Shown here: positions 49,726-58,766 of the stretch, in pieces
How the letters are laid out: the number at the start of each line of letters is the position of its first letter
Position numbering within the stretch: position 1 is the stretch's first letter
Assembly (NCBI RefSeq): GCF_004363305.1
Contig: NZ_SNZA01000002.1
Location: 372,001 to 436,000, forward strand
Direction: 5' to 3'
DNA length: 64,000 bases
Origin: Marinomonas communis
GTDB lineage: Bacteria > Pseudomonadota > Gammaproteobacteria > Pseudomonadales > Marinomonadaceae
Program-made: the position numbers and the translations under genes
The notes under the pieces: model-generated
What the model saw: only the letters and a program-made list of their open reading frames with translations
What the model was told of the DNA's origin: nothing
Databases searched by the model: none

Positions 49726-50466
49726 TTAAAGCAGCCTCCAGAGGGTATCAAAGATAATCTGCTGGGCTTTGGCAATATCGTTTGATTCCAATACCACCGC
49801 GGATGGGAAGTTATCCCGCGCTAGAGAAATGATGGCACACTTCGGCGGATAGATAGCGATATAGCTGGCGTCGACACTGTCTTCGGTTTTGATCCACTTA
49901 CGCTCCGATAGCTCAGCGTCTTCACCGCCGTCCCCAAGCGCAATAACTTTTACTTTGATGCCCAGCTTAATACGCTGCTTGGTGTATGTTGGAAAGGGGC
50001 GATATAGATAAGGACGGATCGGTTTCGAGGAAAATACGCTGTATTCCTTATGGTCTTGCTGAGACACCACGTTTAAAATATCGCGCAATACCCATTCGAT
50101 GCCATCATCGCCTTCATAGTAACGTACATCGGTATGATGGAAAGTCGGTTGGGACTGTACCAAGCTTGGAATAATAGTGTGCTTGAGCGAGTCGATGGTT
50201 TTCTCGATGTTTTGCTTACGCTCTTCGGCGAGATTCAGCAAAATCTCAGGGTTCTCCGCCATAAAGAAACGGCGTTTACCTTTCGGAAAATAGCTGACGA
50301 CCCCTTTGCTTTGCAGCTGCTTCAACGACTCGTAGGCAGAACCACGGTTGACCCCGGATTGCTCGGCGATATCACGAATCGAAGCTGGCCCCAATTTCAG
50401 CAAGGTTTGATAAAGAATGGTCTCACGTTCGGTAAGGCCAAGTTGTTCTAAGACTTGATGCAGCAT
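49726..50466 (-). CDS. TrmB-type winged-helix regulator
   Basis: A 246-residue protein with an N-terminal TrmB winged helix: LGLTERETILYQTLLKLGPASIRDIAEQSGVNRGSAYESLKQLQSKGVVSYFPKGKRR (about residues 9-66). A short coiled coil (NLAEERKQNIEKTIDSLKHTII) and a C-terminal domain with VRYYEGDDGIEWVLRDIL follow. The C-terminal domain resembles the PLD-like or sugar-binding domains of such regulators. Its target is unknown. The stop codon directly abuts that of the SIR2-like gene on the other strand. Confidence 0.85.
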   Translation of the reverse strand: MLHQVLEQLGLTERETILYQTLLKLGPASIRDIAEQSGVNRGSAYESLKQLQSKGVVSYFPKGKRRFFMAENPEILLNLAEERKQNIEKTIDSLKHTIIPSLVQSQPTFHHTDVRYYEGDDGIEWVLRDILNVVSQQDHKEYSVFSSKPIRPYLYRPFPTYTKQRIKLGIKVKVIALGDGGEDAELSERKWIKTEDSVDASYIAIYPPKCAIISLARDNFPSAVVLESNDIAKAQQIIFDTLWRLL

Positions 50467-50545
50467 AAACCCTAATTAATCGTATAGATGTAGAAGTTGT
50501 CGAACTTAGCATGGTGCTGTTGTTTCGATCTTAGCTGAGATGTAG

Positions 50546-50633
50546 TTGTGTCATAGCAAGTATTAAGCCCATGGATGGGCGATCCGACCGTCACGGACAG
50601 GGATGTCCGTCGGTTGGTACTGCTATGACACAA
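50546..50633. repeat. 88-bp palindromic structured element
   Basis: Perfect 13-bp terminal inverted repeats (TTGTGTCATAGCA at 50546-50558, complement at 50621-50633) enclose two hairpins. The first is GCCCAT-GG-ATGGGC (50567-50580). The second is ACGGACA-GGGA-TGTCCGT (50593-50610), extended by CCGACC pairing with GGTTGG. Two parallel ATGGAT/AGGGAT loops and flanking arms look like a REP or MITE-type repetitive element, or a structured RNA. It fills the 244-base gap between the trmB-like gene and tcdA. Only one copy is seen in the window. Confidence 0.75.
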
Positions 50634-50710
50634 TGAAGTCGTTCATCAGCTGGATCTGACATTGTAGAGCCATTCTGCCTTATCGACGAGATTCTGCAAG
50701 GAGTTCAAGA

Positions 50711-51496
50711 GTGAGTGATGATCAGCGTTTTGGCGGTATTAGCCGCCTTTACGGCCAAACAGCCTATGAGTTTTTCCAGCAAGCCCACGTCTGTGTGATT
50801 GGTATTGGTGGGGTTGGCTCATGGTGCGCGGAAGCGTTAGCACGCTCGGGCATTGGTCAGATCACCTTGATCGATATGGACGATGTCTGTGTCACCAACA
50901 TCAACCGCCAAATTCACGCCCTAGATGGCACCATTGGCAAAGCCAAAGTGGACGCGATGGCAGAGCGTATTAAGTTGATCAACCCAAACTGCCAAGTAAA
51001 CTGTGTGGAAGACTTTATCACCACGGATAACGTGCCTGAGCTCTTGGATCAGCCGTTTGACTACATCATTGATGCGATCGATAGCTTAAAGCCAAAAGCC
51101 GCTATGATCGCGTGGTGTAAGCGTAATAAGCGTAAGCTGATTACTGTTGGCGGTGCGGGTGGTCAGATCGATCCAACTAAAGTGCAGATCGCTGATTTGT
51201 CTCGTACAGAGCAAGACCCGCTGGCGGCTAAGCTGCGTAACTTCCTACGTCGAAACTATAACTTCCCTCGTGATACCAAAAAACGCTTCGAAATCGAATG
51301 TGTGTACTCATTGGAGCAACTGAAATACCCACAGACAGACGGTACAGTGTGTGAAACCCGTGAGAAAGGGGATACAGAAACCAAGATGAACTGTGAAACC
51401 GGTTTTGGCTCCAGCACAGTGGTCACGGCAACCTTTGGTTTTGTTGCGGTTGGGCGAGTGCTAGAGAAACTGGCGCTAAAGGCTAACCATACCTAA
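50711..51496 (+). CDS. tcdA: tRNA threonylcarbamoyladenosine dehydratase TcdA (CsdL)
   Basis: A 261-residue E1-like ATPase that cyclises t6A37 to ct6A in tRNA. The nucleotide loop is VCVIGIGGVGSWCAEALARSG (about residues 27-47), followed by DMDDVCVTNINRQIHA, VDAMAERIKLINP, DYIIDAIDSLKPKAAMI and VGGAGGQIDPTK, all as in E. coli YgdL. GTG start with AAGGAG seven bases upstream. In E. coli it is adjacent to csdA-csdE; here they are 2 kb away, separated by an AraC/LysE pair. Confidence 0.95.
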   Translation: MSDDQRFGGISRLYGQTAYEFFQQAHVCVIGIGGVGSWCAEALARSGIGQITLIDMDDVCVTNINRQIHALDGTIGKAKVDAMAERIKLINPNCQVNCVEDFITTDNVPELLDQPFDYIIDAIDSLKPKAAMIAWCKRNKRKLITVGGAGGQIDPTKVQIADLSRTEQDPLAAKLRNFLRRNYNFPRDTKKRFEIECVYSLEQLKYPQTDGTVCETREKGDTETKMNCETGFGSSTVVTATFGFVAVGRVLEKLALKANHT

Positions 51497-51568
51497 GCAA
51501 TTTTTTACAAGAGCGTTCTCTACTAAGCTGGTAGTGTGGCACTAACGCCACGCTACCTTGGAGGCTGG

Positions 51569-52393
51569 ATGCACGCCAACGAATACTGCAATGTTTCTAC
51601 TAGCCAAACTTTAGGCGGATTGGAAATGATTGAAGCGCAGTTTACCGAGACGGTCTTCGGTAAACATGCCCACGCAGGTTTTGTGATCTCCGTGGTGGAT
51701 GCGGGTGTGATGCATTTTAGTCATCGTGGCGCGAGCCATAACGCCTTGCCGGGGCAGCTTTCAATCGTGGCTCCAGATGAGCTACATACGGGTTCTAAGG
51801 GTAAAGGAGAAGGCTGGCGTTATCGAGCTTTGTATCCCTCTGAAGAACGTATGAGTGCGCTAAACCAATCCCTATTTGGGCGTTATCAGGCTCCGCAGTT
51901 TCGCCAAAGCGTGATCAGCGATGGGCGTTTAAGTCTGCAAATGCAGGGCTTGCTAGATAAGATCCGTCATAATGCGAGCGCATTAGAGATCGAAGAGCAA
52001 TGGGAGTTGCTACTGGTGAACTTGTTATTACAAGAAAGCCAACACAGCAGTATGCCGACATTTAGCAAAGCACAATCGAATATCGAGTCCGTGCGAGACC
52101 TTTTAGCAGATTGCTACCAGCAAAAACTTTCTCTAGAGGCTGTTGCAGAGCTGGCTGGTATCAGTAAGTTTCATCTAATCAAAGAGTTCAAACGCTGCTA
52201 TCAGCTAACGCCTCATCAATACCAAATCCAACAACGCTTAAACCACGCCAGAGCACAACTTAAATGTGGTATCAGTGCGGTTGATGTAGCACTTAATTGC
52301 GGCTTTCACGATCAAAGTCACTTCAGCAAGGCATTTGTCAGTGCCATGGGTATTTCACCAAGCGCCTACCAACAGCAATTTTTTACAAGATAA
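51569..52393 (+). CDS. AraC-family regulator
   Basis: About 274 residues. An N-terminal cupin-like arm (HANEYCNVS ... HAHAGFVISVVDAGVMHFSHRG, about residues 2-60) is followed by a C-terminal AraC domain with two helix-turn-helices (LSLEAVAELAGISKFHLIKEFKR about 180-202; VDVALNCGFHDQSHFSKAF about 232-250). The open frame starts at a GTG at 51536, but ATG 51569, with GGAGG upstream, is better. It sits directly before a LysE-type exporter on the same strand. Such pairs are common, with the regulator activating the exporter in response to an amino acid or similar ligand. Confidence 0.88.
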   Translation: MHANEYCNVSTSQTLGGLEMIEAQFTETVFGKHAHAGFVISVVDAGVMHFSHRGASHNALPGQLSIVAPDELHTGSKGKGEGWRYRALYPSEERMSALNQSLFGRYQAPQFRQSVISDGRLSLQMQGLLDKIRHNASALEIEEQWELLLVNLLLQESQHSSMPTFSKAQSNIESVRDLLADCYQQKLSLEAVAELAGISKFHLIKEFKRCYQLTPHQYQIQQRLNHARAQLKCGISAVDVALNCGFHDQSHFSKAFVSAMGISPSAYQQQFFTR

Positions 52394-52444
52394 GATTGTG
52401 TGACCGACTTACTCTAATGGTCTTAATTGATCAATGAGAGTATT

Positions 52445-53029
52445 ATGGAAAGCCAATTAGCCTTTTTAGCTGTTTGCTTGGCGTCTGCCGCCTCCCCAGG
52501 CCCTGGCGGTATAGCGGTGGTGAGCAACAGTATTAATCATAATCTTCGCCGTACCTTACCAGTGATTTTTGGTATTGCCACAGGGCTTATGTTGGCATCT
52601 TTACTGGCCAATACATGGCTGTTAGCAGTGATTCATTCCAGTGAAATGGCGTTTCAGGTAATGACCTGGTTATGCAGTGGTTATATTGCTTATTTAGGAT
52701 GTAAGGCGCTGTATTACGCTAAAAGTGAAATGAGCGTCGCTGCTAAAGGCTACAGCTTCAAAAACGGTGTGTTGATTTCGTTACTGAATCCGAAAACCTT
52801 AGTGTTTTTCGGTGCACTATTTCCAATGTTTATTACCGATGAGGCGAACTTTATTCGCGATGCAATGGTGCTGACGTTGGAGTTGGTAGGCATCACATTG
52901 ATTATTCATGTTCTTGTGTCTTCAGCGATCGATAAAGTTTCCCATATTCTGCAGAACCATTTGGTAGCGATTAACCGGATTACTGGTGTGATGTTTATCG
53001 CATTAGGGATCAGTGGTTTTGTTGTATAG
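52445..53029 (+). CDS. LysE/RhtB family exporter
   Basis: A 194-residue membrane protein with about six hydrophobic segments. The LysE/RhtB signature near the start is SAASPGPGGIAVVSNSI (about residues 15-31), with the motif N-L-L-N-P-K-T seen as SLLNPKTLVFFGALFP (about 113-128). The family exports amino acids such as lysine, threonine or homoserine lactone; the substrate cannot be told here. The frame opens at a TTG at 52427, but ATG 52445 with GAGAG upstream is used. Paired with the AraC gene 51 bases upstream. Confidence 0.88.
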   Translation: MESQLAFLAVCLASAASPGPGGIAVVSNSINHNLRRTLPVIFGIATGLMLASLLANTWLLAVIHSSEMAFQVMTWLCSGYIAYLGCKALYYAKSEMSVAAKGYSFKNGVLISLLNPKTLVFFGALFPMFITDEANFIRDAMVLTLELVGITLIIHVLVSSAIDKVSHILQNHLVAINRITGVMFIALGISGFVV

Positions 53030-53044
53030 CAAAGCAGATACAGA

Positions 53045-53437
53045 TTACGTCTGAATCTGCTTAAGAATGCCCAATATTCCATTAGTACGAGAGCTGGTCA
53101 GGTAGCTGGAAAGGTTGAATTGGCTGAGCTCTGTGGCGAGATCCATAGCTTGTAACTCGGTTTTAGTACGACCATTGGCAAGGCTTAGGATCGCTACTAG
53201 CACGCCACGCATCAGCTTAGCGTCACTGTCCGCTTGGAAGGTACAAACACCATTATCTTGGTGCTCAATCAGCCAGACGGCGCTTTCACAGCCTTTCACT
53301 TTGTTCTCTTCTGTTTTGTCTGCATCGGTTAGACGCTCCAGCTGTTTGCTAAGACTCACCAACTCTTTGAAGGTGGTTTCCTTGCTGGTGCAGGCTTGCA
53401 GCCGTGTTTGAATGGCGTCGCGGGTTAAATCAGTCAT
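53045..53437 (-). CDS. csdE: SufE/CsdE-family sulfur acceptor protein
   Basis: A 130-residue protein with the active-site Cys in VKGCESAVWLIEH (about residue 48). It accepts sulfane sulfur from a cysteine desulfurase. The C-terminal ELSQFNLSSYLTSSRTNGILGILKQI is the typical SufE end. Its start codon overlaps the end of csdA by eight bases (53430-53437), so the pair is translationally coupled. The CsdA/CsdE/TcdA set of E. coli is therefore present here. Confidence 0.93.
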   Translation of the reverse strand: MTDLTRDAIQTRLQACTSKETTFKELVSLSKQLERLTDADKTEENKVKGCESAVWLIEHQDNGVCTFQADSDAKLMRGVLVAILSLANGRTKTELQAMDLATELSQFNLSSYLTSSRTNGILGILKQIQT

Positions 53438-54647
53438 CACCTAGAATCTCAATGGCTTCGAGTAAAACATCACAGAAGCGGCGTGCCTCCGATAGGGTAT
53501 TGTAGCAAGCAAACGACGCTCGTAGGGTGCTGCTCACGCCCAGCTGCGCCATCAATGGATGGGCACAGTGACTGCCAGCACGTACGGCGACCCCTTGGCT
53601 ATCCAGATAACCGTTTAGGTCTAATGTATGAATGCCCGGTACGCTAAGGGAGACCACGGTGGTGTCTACCGCCGGTGAGTAGATTTCAATCGAGGTATTA
53701 AACTTCAGCTCATCATACACATAGCGCGCGAGCTTCTGCTCCCACTCAATCATCGCTGTTCGATCTTGATTAGCAAGAAAATCGCAGGCTGCTGTCATAC
53801 CAATGACACCTTCGATGTTGGGTGTGCCTGCTTCGAGGCGATAGGGCAAAACATTGAACTCTGTGCTGTTGTACGTCACATGGCGCACCATCTCGCCGCC
53901 TGTTTGGACTGGTGTCAGCACTTCTAATGCATGAGGTTTGCCATACAGCACGCCAATGCCTGTTGGAGCGTACATCTTATGGCCTGAGAAGACATAGAAG
54001 TCGCAATCTAAGTCTTGTACATCGACCGGATAGTGAGCGACCGCTTGCGCGCCATCCACCAGAGTAAAGGCTTTGACGGCTTTCGCGGCAGCGAGCATTT
54101 CTTTGATAGGTGTTTTTACGCCAATGGCATTGGAGATCTGAGTACAGGCAAAAATACGGGTGTGTTCATTAAAATAACGCTCGTATTCTGGCTCCCATTC
54201 GCCCTTAGAGGTTAGGGGTAACACACGTAAACGAGCACCGGTACGAAACGCCAATTGTTGCCACGGTACAAGGTTGGCGTGGTGTTCAAGACTGGTGATC
54301 AGGATCTCGTCGTCGGGCTTTAGACACCATTCCAAACCATAGGCTACCAAGTTAATGGATTCTGTGGTGCCTTTGGTCCAAATGACATGGTCTGAATCCG
54401 CCGCATTAATAAAACGCGCAACACGATCACGGGCGTGTTCAAATTGCGCTGTAGCGCGATCACTCAAGTAATGGGCACCACGGTGAACATTAGCGTTACT
54501 GGTGGTGTAATAGGCCATTAAAGCATCCAGAACAGCCTGTGGTTTTTGCGTGGTGGCGGCATTATCGAGATACACCAACGGGTGATCATTGGCTTCCAAC
54601 TGTAAAATCGGAAACTGAGCTCGAAGGGTGTTTGCATCAAATGCCAT
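53430..54647 (-). CDS. csdA: Cysteine desulfurase CsdA
   Basis: A 405-residue PLP enzyme that removes sulfur from cysteine for Fe-S or t6A-related pathways. The internal-aldimine Lys is in FSGHKMYAPTGIGVLYG (about residue 224), NAATTQKPQAVLDAL and WTKGTTESINLVAY are N-terminal signatures, and the catalytic Cys loop is RAGSHCAHPLMAQLGV (about 356). Start ATG 54647 is preferred to a TTG at 54653. It is divergent from the MocR-like gene and overlaps csdE. Confidence 0.95.
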   Translation of the reverse strand: MAFDANTLRAQFPILQLEANDHPLVYLDNAATTQKPQAVLDALMAYYTTSNANVHRGAHYLSDRATAQFEHARDRVARFINAADSDHVIWTKGTTESINLVAYGLEWCLKPDDEILITSLEHHANLVPWQQLAFRTGARLRVLPLTSKGEWEPEYERYFNEHTRIFACTQISNAIGVKTPIKEMLAAAKAVKAFTLVDGAQAVAHYPVDVQDLDCDFYVFSGHKMYAPTGIGVLYGKPHALEVLTPVQTGGEMVRHVTYNSTEFNVLPYRLEAGTPNIEGVIGMTAACDFLANQDRTAMIEWEQKLARYVYDELKFNTSIEIYSPAVDTTVVSLSVPGIHTLDLNGYLDSQGVAVRAGSHCAHPLMAQLGVSSTLRASFACYNTLSEARRFCDVLLEAIEILGDD

Positions 54648-54686
54648 ACGCAAGGTTCCACTGCTGTCTAAAAACGGAGCTAAATT

Positions 54687-54803
54687 GTACCTTAAATTTA
54701 GTGAATCTCAGTAATATTGCACGTTACAGCGGTGAAACACTTGTCATTTCGGCGTTATTCGCTAAGGTTCATACAGTTATTTTGATTTTAAAATTAAAGG
54801 TAC
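54687..54803. promoter_or_regulatory. Spaced inverted repeat in the csdA/mocR gap
   Basis: GTACCTTAAATTT (54687-54699) and AAATTAAAGGTAC (54791-54803) are inverted copies matching at 12 of 13 positions, separated by 91 bases across the divergent promoter region. They could be paired operator half-sites for the MocR-like protein, allowing looping; the right copy overlaps its ribosome site. Confidence 0.5.
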
Positions 54804-54810
54804 AGAGACC

Positions 54811-56604
54811 GTGGCGGACTTTCTTTATAAAGGCGTAGTGGATTGGTTTTTACAGCAAATGAGCCAAGGCGAGCTATCACCTGGTGATAAGATGCCATCC
54901 CTTCGAAAACTGGCGAAGCAGCTTGAATTAAGCTTGAACACCGTCATTCACGGCTATGATATTTTGGCTGAAGAAGGGTGGATCGAGTCGCGCCCCAAAT
55001 CGGGCTATTTCGTCTGCCATAAGCCCACGGTCAAACATGCGCACTTATTGGCGGGGGACCGAGCGGTGCGTTTTGACGAAGCGTTAAGTAAAAAGCTAGC
55101 TTGGTCGGCTTTGTCTCATCGCGCAGCATTAGTAGATCAGAGTGATGACTTTCTTCATCCGAGTGTACGCCAAGGAGAAACCGATTTACCCGTTCTTGGA
55201 AAGGGGCATTTGGCAGTAAGGGAAGCCGTTAGTGAGCACTTACGTAAGGTAGCTATTCAGATACACCCATCACAGATTTGGCTGGGTAGATCACCACTCG
55301 CCATGTATACCCAAGCAGTGCAAACGCTGACACAAGTAGGGCAAGCGGTGCTGGTGATTACGCCGTGTGATCCTCGTTTAACCTCAACCTTGATCAGTTT
55401 AGGTCGTGATGTGGTGACTCTGGCCGCTGGCGAGCACGGTGTGGATTTGGATGAAGCGGTACGCTGCCTACGTGATGACGCCATCAAGATGGTGGTGTTC
55501 CCAAGTCAGTTTGGCTTTCCTGGTGGCAGTGAGATTTCAAACCTGAGTTTGCGCCGCTGGTTAGCGATCGTGCAACAGCTCGAGATTCCAGCGATTGAAT
55601 GGGATATGACGTCCCATTTGAGCTACAAGCCCAGCACATTAATGACCTATAAATCCTTGGATGAGAAAAACCAAATTGTCTACATAGGGGGCGTTGAGTC
55701 CAAAGGTGTAGATCGCAATGCAGCCTGGTGTTTGCCGGGTAAGTACCAAGCCTTAGAAGGCGCTTTATTGTGTGCGGATCTGGCTTTGAGTGACCCACAA
55801 CAACAAGCTCTGATGGATGCGCTGCAGCCTAATCAGCGCCACTCATTAATGCGTCGAGCACGTCAAATATGGTCAGTGGCTGAGAAGTCGAAAAGCCTTT
55901 TAGAGGGCGCCTTGGGAGATACGGTTCGCTTTGCTAATGCTAAAGGTGGCTTAACACTTTGGTTGCAACTCGATACCGCACTAACGGAAGCTCAGTTGAC
56001 AACGCTGTTTGCCAAACACCGTCATGGTCTTGTGCCTGGTAGCTATTTGTCTGCGCAAGCTGAGGCGAAGCATTGGTTAGCGGTCAATGTGACCTATGAA
56101 GGTATTGAGAAGCTTGCTGCACAGTTGAGAAGCTGTATTGATGCAGCGCAACAAGAGCAAGCAGCAGTAGCGAGTGTAGAAACTGATGAGGCGCAATCTG
56201 AAGTTTCTGAATCAAGCACTGAGGTGACGACGCCTGAAGCGCTTGATGAAACACTGAGCGAAACGCTGAGTGTTGACGAAGTGATGGGAACGGAAGCGGC
56301 TGAAGACTTAGGACAGGAAGTTGAAGCTACTTATCAGGAAAATGAGGTCAATGCAGAGACTGAGGCCGCAGAAGACGTCACTGAGGCAAACCAGAAGGAA
56401 GAGAATGGTCAACCTGAGCCAGCGGGCATGCTGCTTGAGCCAAGTGATTTTGCTATAGAAGACGTGATGTTAAAGCAGGAAGACGAAGTGTCGCCTGATA
56501 GCGAAGTATCACAGAAACCTGATGCTGAAGAGAAACCAAAAGAGAAGAGCACCAAGACGGTTTATAACCCGATGCTTGATCTCATTAACCACGATTTTGG
56601 TTAG
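54811..56604 (+). CDS. MocR-like GntR/aminotransferase-fold protein with long acidic tail
   Basis: A 597-residue protein in three parts. A GntR winged helix comes first: LSPGDKMPSLRKLAKQLELSLNTVIHGYDILAEEGWIESRPKSGYFV (about residues 22-68). A degenerate fold-type I aminotransferase domain follows (about 110-440), with VVFPSQFGFPGG and a Lys in YIGGVESKGVDRN at the PLP position. A Glu/Asp/Ser-rich tail of about 150 residues (from about 445) ends in the basic-aromatic KTVYNPMLDLINHDFG. Ordinary MocR proteins lack the tail. Start GTG 54811 with AAAGG ten bases upstream. Its ligand and target are unknown; the inverted repeat upstream suggests autoregulation. Confidence 0.88.
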   Translation: MADFLYKGVVDWFLQQMSQGELSPGDKMPSLRKLAKQLELSLNTVIHGYDILAEEGWIESRPKSGYFVCHKPTVKHAHLLAGDRAVRFDEALSKKLAWSALSHRAALVDQSDDFLHPSVRQGETDLPVLGKGHLAVREAVSEHLRKVAIQIHPSQIWLGRSPLAMYTQAVQTLTQVGQAVLVITPCDPRLTSTLISLGRDVVTLAAGEHGVDLDEAVRCLRDDAIKMVVFPSQFGFPGGSEISNLSLRRWLAIVQQLEIPAIEWDMTSHLSYKPSTLMTYKSLDEKNQIVYIGGVESKGVDRNAAWCLPGKYQALEGALLCADLALSDPQQQALMDALQPNQRHSLMRRARQIWSVAEKSKSLLEGALGDTVRFANAKGGLTLWLQLDTALTEAQLTTLFAKHRHGLVPGSYLSAQAEAKHWLAVNVTYEGIEKLAAQLRSCIDAAQQEQAAVASVETDEAQSEVSESSTEVTTPEALDETLSETLSVDEVMGTEAAEDLGQEVEATYQENEVNAETEAAEDVTEANQKEENGQPEPAGMLLEPSDFAIEDVMLKQEDEVSPDSEVSQKPDAEEKPKEKSTKTVYNPMLDLINHDFG

Positions 56605-56637
56605 TCCGTTAAAGTATGCGAAAGCGAGCGGAGGCCG

Positions 56638-57276
56638 TTAGGCATCCGCTTCTTTTAAGTAGTGTTCTATCTGGGCTTGCATAGGCTTGTGGTCTTGGTA
56701 ATTGATGGGAATATTTATCAGCTTTTCCCCGATCAATAACGCCAACGATGGAAATGAGTTCAGTCCAAGGTGGCGCGCGTTCTCGATTTCTTCTTCCACT
56801 AGTCCGTGCTGTTTGATGTAGTCCATGCTCTTGAGAAACCCTGCTCGACTCAGACCAATATGCTCTGCGCAATCGGCTAAGACATCGAGATCGGATGGGT
56901 TTTTAGCCTCTAAATAATAGGCTTTCTGGATCGCGTGATACATTTCCATTTCTAGATTTTCATCACGTGCTACGAGACAAGCACGATTGGCTGGGTAGGT
57001 TGAACGACGTGGCTCTGTATGACGCCAGAAGTCATAGTTAAATTCTGTACCCAATTCTGATGCAATACGTTGCCAAGTGGCTTCTAGTTTCTGACGCATT
57101 TCCATCGGCATGGGCACATCAGAGTCCGGTGCTAAGCCTCCGAGCATGGGTTGAATCGTCAAATCTTCCCGATCGATACGTTTTGCTAGGGCTTTTTGTA
57201 AGGCGGTCCATGTTGGGCGAAAGCCCCAACACCAGCTACACATAGGGTCATAGCAGTAAATCAACGTAGCGGTCAT
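56638..57276 (-). CDS. DsbA-family thiol oxidoreductase (FrnE/HCCA-like)
   Basis: A 212-residue thioredoxin-fold protein with an inserted helical domain. The redox motif is DPMCSWCWGF (CSWC at residues 13-16) and the cis-Pro loop is SFPSLALLIGEK (about 183). There is no signal peptide, so it is probably cytoplasmic. It resembles FrnE-type or 2-hydroxychromene carboxylate isomerase-like members of the DsbA family. ATG 57276 with CTGGAGC upstream is preferred to 57300. It follows aspC on the same strand but beyond a terminator. Confidence 0.88.
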   Translation of the reverse strand: MTATLIYCYDPMCSWCWGFRPTWTALQKALAKRIDREDLTIQPMLGGLAPDSDVPMPMEMRQKLEATWQRIASELGTEFNYDFWRHTEPRRSTYPANRACLVARDENLEMEMYHAIQKAYYLEAKNPSDLDVLADCAEHIGLSRAGFLKSMDYIKQHGLVEEEIENARHLGLNSFPSLALLIGEKLINIPINYQDHKPMQAQIEHYLKEADA

Positions 57277-57303
57277 GTTTGCTCCAGTTATTCGAGACAA
57301 TAA

Positions 57304-57336
57304 AAAAGCCAGCTAGACGACGCCTAGCTGGCTTTT
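57304..57336 (-). terminator. Terminator after aspC
   Basis: Thirteen-base perfect arms (57304-57316 and 57324-57336, AAAAGCCAGCTAG and complement) around seven bases. Read on the minus strand the downstream arm continues into six T. Confidence 0.93.
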
Positions 57337-57356
57337 CATTATTAAGCGATTACGAC

Positions 57357-58553
57357 TTAGTTCGCAAGAACCTTCGCAATGGCTTCACAAAGTGGTTCCA
57401 TGTTGTCTTTGGTCATACCTGCTACGCTGATACGGCCTGAGCCAACAATGTAGATACCAAATTCGCTGCGCAGTTGCGCAACTTGATCTGGATTTAGGCC
57501 AGAGAAAGAGAACATGCCATTTTGTTGCGAAATGAACGAGAAGTCTTGTTCAACGCCTTTCGCGCGCAGTGTGCTAACGAATAGGCTACGCATTTCGTGA
57601 ATACGTGTACGCATTGCTTGAAGTTCCATTTCCCATAAGCTGCGTAGCTGAGGGTTGGTCAGTACTTCAGTGACCACTGCTGCACCGTGTGATGGTGGGT
57701 TCGAGTAGTTTGCTCGAATGCAGCGTTTCACTTGTGAGAAGGCTGCGTCTGCGTGTTCTGACGTTTCACAGATGACGGTAATCGCACCTACACGCTCGTT
57801 GTATAAACCGAAGTTTTTCGAGAAAGAGTTTGCGATCAGCATTTCTTGAACTTGATCCAAGAACACTCGTAGGCCTGCTGCGTCTTCTTCTAAGCCTGCG
57901 CCGAAACCTTGGTAAGCGAAGTCGAACAATGGCAGGAAGCCTTGCTTGCTGCAAAGCTTCGCTAATTGTGCCCACTGTTCTTTCGTTGGATCGATGCCTG
58001 TTGGGTTGTGGCAGCAGCCGTGGAACAGTACTACATCACCTTCTGGAACTTGCGATAGGCTTGCTAGCATCGCTTCGAAATCTAGCGATTTAGACGCTGC
58101 ATCGTAGTATGCGTAGCTGCCGACTTCCAAACCAACAGATTGGAAGATGGCTTGGTGGTTCGCCCACGTTGGGTTGCTGACCCAAACGGTTGCACCAGGC
58201 ATGTGCTTTTTAATAAATTCAGCCGCGATACGCAGTGCGCCAGTACCACCTGGAGATTGTGCCGTGTGAGCACGCTGTTTCGTAATCACATCGTGATCTG
58301 CACCGAACAAAAGTTCTTGAACTGCTTTACGGTACGCTTCAGTACCTTCAATGCTCAAGTAGCTTTTGGTTTTCTCGGTTTCTACTAAGCGCTCTTCAGC
58401 TTGCTTAACAGATTTTAAAATAGGCGTCGCGCCGAGCTCGTCCTTGTATACACCAACACCCAAGTTAATTTTATTTGGGTGTGGATCGTTACGATAAGCG
58501 TCATTTAAGCCGAGAATAGGGTCAGCTGGTGCAACTTGAATGTTTTCGAACAT
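57357..58553 (-). CDS. aspC: Aspartate/aromatic aminotransferase
   Basis: A 398-residue class I PLP aminotransferase, very similar to E. coli AspC from [21 protein letters not shown] to the end. The PLP Lys is in [17 protein letters not shown] (about residue 247). [29 protein letters not shown] (PLP Asn) and [16 protein letters not shown] also match, as does the substrate-binding Arg region [14 protein letters not shown] 58553 is preferred to the frame start at 58568, with GGGGAG six bases upstream. It interconverts aspartate and oxaloacetate, possibly also aromatic amino acids. Confidence 0.95.
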   Translation of the reverse strand: MFENIQVAPADPILGLNDAYRNDPHPNKINLGVGVYKDELGATPILKSVKQAEERLVETEKTKSYLSIEGTEAYRKAVQELLFGADHDVITKQRAHTAQSPGGTGALRIAAEFIKKHMPGATVWVSNPTWANHQAIFQSVGLEVGSYAYYDAASKSLDFEAMLASLSQVPEGDVVLFHGCCHNPTGIDPTKEQWAQLAKLCSKQGFLPLFDFAYQGFGAGLEEDAAGLRVFLDQVQEMLIANSFSKNFGLYNERVGAITVICETSEHADAAFSQVKRCIRANYSNPPSHGAAVVTEVLTNPQLRSLWEMELQAMRTRIHEMRSLFVSTLRAKGVEQDFSFISQQNGMFSFSGLNPDQVAQLRSEFGIYIVGSGRISVAGMTKDNMEPLCEAIAKVLAN

Positions 58554-58766
58554 GGTGACTCCCCGCAAGGGTTTTAAGTACTGTTTTTATTATTCGTTGA
58601 CGTTTAAAAAATCAGCCGTAATGGTACTCCAAGCAGACCCCTTCCGCTAGAAAAACAACCCTATATAACGTGTAAAGGCAAACGATTTACATCAACAAAG
58701 AAGAGTATTGAGTGTACAAAAGACATGGGCCCAATCCGAACAGGGTTGAGCTAAGGTGTAGTTGAC

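Noticed and set aside
48742..50466. SIR2-like gene plus TrmB-like regulator as a two-gene defence operon
   Set aside because: They are on opposite strands and converge stop to stop, so they cannot be one transcript. The TrmB protein looks like an ordinary regulator.
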